64,000 bases of DNA from contig NZ_CP062804.1 in assembly GCF_008801925.2 (NCBI RefSeq), forward strand, positions 310,001 through 374,000, read 5' to 3'. Shown here in pieces: positions 61,199-64,000 of the stretch. Source of the DNA: Cupriavidus basilensis (lineage in GTDB: Bacteria > Pseudomonadota > Gammaproteobacteria > Burkholderiales > Burkholderiaceae). The stretch's first letter is position 1, and every line of letters starts with the position of its first letter. The position numbers and the translations under genes are program-made. Under the pieces are notes generated by a model. The model ran no database searches and was not told the DNA's origin. It was given only the letters and a program-made list of their open reading frames with translations.

Positions 61199-62629
61199 TT
61201 ACGCCATGTCCCTCACCCTCAGCCGCACCGCCGGGTCCCCCAGCACCACGTAGTTGCGCGCATCGTCCCGTGCCACCCAGCGCAGCGCGATGTCGGCGTC
61301 GGGGACGTCGGCGCCCGCGCTGCGGTCCCGCAGCAAGTCGGCCAGTTCGGTGCTCAGCGCGGCCCAGCGGATGTTGAAGCGGTCTGTCGCCTGGCCAACG
61401 CGCTCGCCACGCAGCAGGCTGCCGATCACGTCGCGGAACCCCTGGGTTTGCGCGTCGGCGCGTTCGGACTGGAAGCCGTAGGCCCACGCCCTGTCGATGT
61501 GCCCGAGCACGGCCAGCGCGCCGCCATGCGGATGCGCCAGCAGCCGCTGCGGCAGGCGCGCGGTGAAGGGCGCGGGCGCTAGCCGGGTGGGGGCGTTGCC
61601 GCCGTGGCCGAAGTTGTCGAAGTCCGGGCAGCCGGCACCGTAGCAGGCAAAGCAGAACTGGATAAGGCCGTGGCACTGCGCGTCGTCGGGGACATCCTGC
61701 GCGGCGAACCAGTGCTCGGGGCCGATCGCGCCATAGCCTGGCCAGTCCTGGCAGACGATCGCGCCCTGGGTGTCGGCAAGCCGCGCGTCGTCCGCGCGAA
61801 AACCCATGCCGTGGGAGCCGGTGAAGAGCAGGGCGGGTGGCCCGTCCGGTCCTTTGCCGCGCAGTACATCTGTCAGCGCGGCTTTAGTGGCGGCCTCGCC
61901 TAGCAGCGCCTGCATGGCAAAGCCCTGGCGCTCACCCAGAGGCTTGGCTTGCGCAGTGCCCTGGCTGAGCGGGGTGGCCAGCTGCCGCGTGAGCAACTGG
62001 GTGGCGCGATCGAAATCAAGGCAGGTGGCAAACAGCGCGATCCTGCGCCGCGCGGCCACGCTGGCCATGGTCTCGTAGGCGGTCACGCTGTCGGCATAGC
62101 TGCGAAAGTCCGCCAGTTGCGGAAAATCCAGCCGTCCCACCGCCCAGTACAGGTCCAGTGTGTACTGGAAGGCGAACGGGATCTTGTCCGGCGGCCCGAC
62201 CAGCACGAGGTAGTAGGGCACGCCCAGCGCCGGGTCGACCACGTTGAGCGAGACCCAGTGCCGCGCGAGCCAGGTGGCGGCGCTTTCGCCGGGCAGGCAG
62301 CCGTCGGCGCCCTGGAATACCGTGACCTGTCCCGCCTCGCGGTGCCGCCAGGCGATCAGCGGCGCGAGCGCGTCCAGGTAAGGCGCCGGATCCACGTCGG
62401 AGGGAAACAGCAGGCCCCAGCCGGCCTCGTCGAGCTTGGCGCCGTCGACATCGCCGAGCACCGCATAGGTCTCGGCCTGCCGGGCCTTCTCCGCGGCGCG
62501 TTCCGGTGCGCGGCGCAAGGTGTGCTCGCGCGCGGAGAACCCGGCGATGGCCTGTGCATCGAGGCTGGCGAGCGGGCATCCGGTGTCGGCCTGGATGCCG
62601 AGCGGCATGGGCATGGCGTCGTCGGTCAT
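61199..62629 (-). CDS. Caspase/gingipain-fold cysteine peptidase-like protein
   Basis: A 476-residue protein without signal peptide. The fold assignment rests on a His in LLFTGSHGMGF (His273) and a Cys in QFCFACYGAGCPD (Cys329), each after a hydrophobic strand and 56 residues apart, the layout of clan CD peptidases, and on the C-terminal end YVVLGDPAVRLR, which resembles the end of gingipain (C25) and CHAT-type domains. The N-terminal 200 residues contain VPYYLVLVGPPDKIPFAFQY, also seen in C25-like proteins. An AAGGAG site precedes the ATG. It starts 24 bases after the hydrolase gene, in one operon. Its role is unknown; related caspase-like proteins serve in regulated proteolysis or defence. 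Confidence 0.7.
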   Translation of the reverse strand: MTDDAMPMPLGIQADTGCPLASLDAQAIAGFSAREHTLRRAPERAAEKARQAETYAVLGDVDGAKLDEAGWGLLFPSDVDPAPYLDALAPLIAWRHREAGQVTVFQGADGCLPGESAATWLARHWVSLNVVDPALGVPYYLVLVGPPDKIPFAFQYTLDLYWAVGRLDFPQLADFRSYADSVTAYETMASVAARRRIALFATCLDFDRATQLLTRQLATPLSQGTAQAKPLGERQGFAMQALLGEAATKAALTDVLRGKGPDGPPALLFTGSHGMGFRADDARLADTQGAIVCQDWPGYGAIGPEHWFAAQDVPDDAQCHGLIQFCFACYGAGCPDFDNFGHGGNAPTRLAPAPFTARLPQRLLAHPHGGALAVLGHIDRAWAYGFQSERADAQTQGFRDVIGSLLRGERVGQATDRFNIRWAALSTELADLLRDRSAGADVPDADIALRWVARDDARNYVVLGDPAVRLRVRDMA

Positions 62630-62653
62630 GGTCGGGGCTCCTTGGGTTCGTGC

Positions 62654-63988
62654 TCAGGCCAGCGCGGCTTGCCAGATCAGGTGGGCGACTTCCGGCCCGG
62701 CGATATCGTTGTGCGCGCCGGCGATGCCGCTGCCGTTGCAGATGTAGTCACTGGCTTCGATGTTCAGCACCTTGCCGGCCGTCATGGCGTAGTTGCCGTC
62801 ATACGGTTGCATCGGTGCGTCCGTGGCGGCGTCGGTGCCCTGGATGCCAAACGCACCGATGGCGCCAAAGGTGGGATAGGTGGGATCGGTGGGGGATGAC
62901 TGCGTGGCGTCGAACGCCACCTGGCCCGCCACGCCGGCCGCCCAGGGATACAGCGTGCCAACCGCGCTGTCGTGCCGCGAGCGGGTGACCACCAGCGGCC
63001 CGCTAACCTTGCCATCCGGCAGCAAGTGGTGGCAGTAGCCCGCCGTGCCCGGGCGCACCGGGATGTCCGGCGCGTACGCCCAGAGCGACATGGCGCCCTG
63101 CACCAGCACGCAGGAGGCAGCCGGGCGCCGCAGCGCGGCCGTGCCGCCAGGGCCGCCCAGCGCGGCGGACATGACCACGGCGCCAAAGCTGTGGCCCATC
63201 AGGTGGATACGCGCCGCCGGCAGCGCGTCGCCGATGCTGTTGAGCAAAGGGAACACGCCGCACTCGCCCACGGTCTGGCCGCGCTTTTTCATGCTCCAGA
63301 ACGAGAGTTGCCGCAGCGGCGCCAGCAACCCGCCCAGCACCGGGCCGCCAAACGCAGCGCCCAGCTGGTTGGCTTCGGCGAAGGACGCCGCGGGATCGAA
63401 GGGCAGGCGGTCGGCGCCGGCGTCGCCACCCGGGCCCTCGCTGCCCAGCGCGAGGGCCTGGTCGAGTTGCAGGTAGGCCTGGCGCACCGAGTCGGGCAGC
63501 GTCACGGCATCCGCCTGGGTGCGCGCGGCTTCGAAGATGGCGTCCAGCGCGGCGCGTACCTGTGGCGTATCGCCCAAGCGCTGCGCATAGGCGTCGATCA
63601 TGGCCTGGGCGCCCGGCCCGGCCAGCGGCGCAAAGCTGGCGCCGTCGCCCAGTTCCTCGTCGCCCCAAGGCTGGCTGGGCCAGTGCACGCCGATATGGGC
63701 AATGGCGAAATCCGGGTGCCGGGCGCGCATGGCCTGCTCGTCGCCGGTGCTGCGCGCGAACGCGCCGATCCAGCGGTCGTACTGGATGCGCGCCGCGGGC
63801 AGGTCTCCCTGCCAGCCGTGGCTCCACAGGAACACATCGGTGGGCGCGGCGGCTTGCCATTGCGCCAGCAAGCGCTCGGACATCCGTCCCGCGATCCCGT
63901 CCGGGTCGTCGCTGCGTTCGTTGCCGGCGGCGTCCAGCGCCAGCAGGGCGTAGGTGGCGCTGGTACCGGCAATGGTCTGGAATGGCAT
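62654..63988 (-). CDS. Alpha/beta hydrolase, partner of the caspase-like protein
   Basis: A 444-residue cytosolic-type hydrolase. The oxyanion region is FLWSHGWQGD (about residues 53-61), the nucleophile elbow GHSFGA has Ser267, and the C-terminal catalytic His is probably His426 in GAHNDIAGPEVAHL. A long insert (about residues 105-250) lies between the first strands and the elbow, and would form a lid or binding domain. A GGGAGG site precedes the ATG just inside the window edge. It is upstream of, and co-transcribed with, the caspase-like gene; further members may lie beyond the edge. Confidence 0.8.
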   Translation of the reverse strand: MPFQTIAGTSATYALLALDAAGNERSDDPDGIAGRMSERLLAQWQAAAPTDVFLWSHGWQGDLPAARIQYDRWIGAFARSTGDEQAMRARHPDFAIAHIGVHWPSQPWGDEELGDGASFAPLAGPGAQAMIDAYAQRLGDTPQVRAALDAIFEAARTQADAVTLPDSVRQAYLQLDQALALGSEGPGGDAGADRLPFDPAASFAEANQLGAAFGGPVLGGLLAPLRQLSFWSMKKRGQTVGECGVFPLLNSIGDALPAARIHLMGHSFGAVVMSAALGGPGGTAALRRPAASCVLVQGAMSLWAYAPDIPVRPGTAGYCHHLLPDGKVSGPLVVTRSRHDSAVGTLYPWAAGVAGQVAFDATQSSPTDPTYPTFGAIGAFGIQGTDAATDAPMQPYDGNYAMTAGKVLNIEASDYICNGSGIAGAHNDIAGPEVAHLIWQAALA

Positions 63989-64000
63989 GGCGTGCCTCCC

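Overview
The window is GC-rich, densely packed chromosomal DNA of a Burkholderiaceae bacterium, most like Cupriavidus or Ralstonia. I infer this from the gene content: several Bug-type (TctC) binding proteins, a chromate resistance cluster, a cyoABCD operon with a SURF1 gene behind it, a CHASE2 kinase paired with a FecR-like protein, and a Burkholderiales-style type VI secretion (T6SS) locus. I saw no rRNA, tRNA, CRISPR array or intact insertion sequence.

Layout. 1-3.4 kb: the end of a FecR/fibronectin-like protein and a CHASE2 sensor kinase, then a small membrane protein and an EutR-like AraC regulator. 4.9-30.4 kb: a two-armed T6SS locus. The minus arm reads tssB, tssC, tssK, tssL, an OmpA-domain protein, hcp, clpV, tssE. 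The plus arm reads vgrG, a DUF4123 adaptor, an array of lipoprotein and effector pieces, a Tle1-like (DUF2235) effector, PAAR, a membrane protein, tssM and tssJ. tssK and tssM each carry a one-base frameshift, and tssA, tssF and tssG are absent, so the locus is either decaying, complemented elsewhere or carries sequencing errors. 30.5-37.6 kb: a secreted protein, then an aromatic amine dehydrogenase cluster (aauBEDA, two cytochromes c, a Tat-exported amidase). 38-46.3 kb: housekeeping and metabolic genes (yciH, a PEP mutase-like lyase, yceH, a LysR-controlled Bug protein/CoA-transferase pair, a secreted hydrolase). 46.4-52.9 kb: an MFS transporter and the bo-type quinol oxidase operon. 52.9-58 kb: a dipeptidase, a MurA paralogue, a collapsed NRAMP gene and cbpA-cbpM. 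58-60.7 kb: chrB-chrA and a small ChrB-like gene. 60.8-64 kb: a collapsed Bug gene and a two-gene operon of a caspase/gingipain-fold protein and an alpha/beta hydrolase, cut by the window edge.

Most unusual points. The T6SS payload region (19.5-24.8 kb) is a tandem array: two DUF3304 lipoproteins sit on an ungapped 865-bp duplication, a third is collapsed, short effector starts remain as scars behind the earlier copies, and a chimeric gene joins a lipoprotein signal to the effector's C-terminal part. The intact effector has Asp where the lipase nucleophile Ser is expected. Two T6SS control regions share a 150-bp repeat with a GCATGG-N4-CCATGC palindrome. The caspase-like/hydrolase operon at the right edge is the best candidate for an undescribed system.
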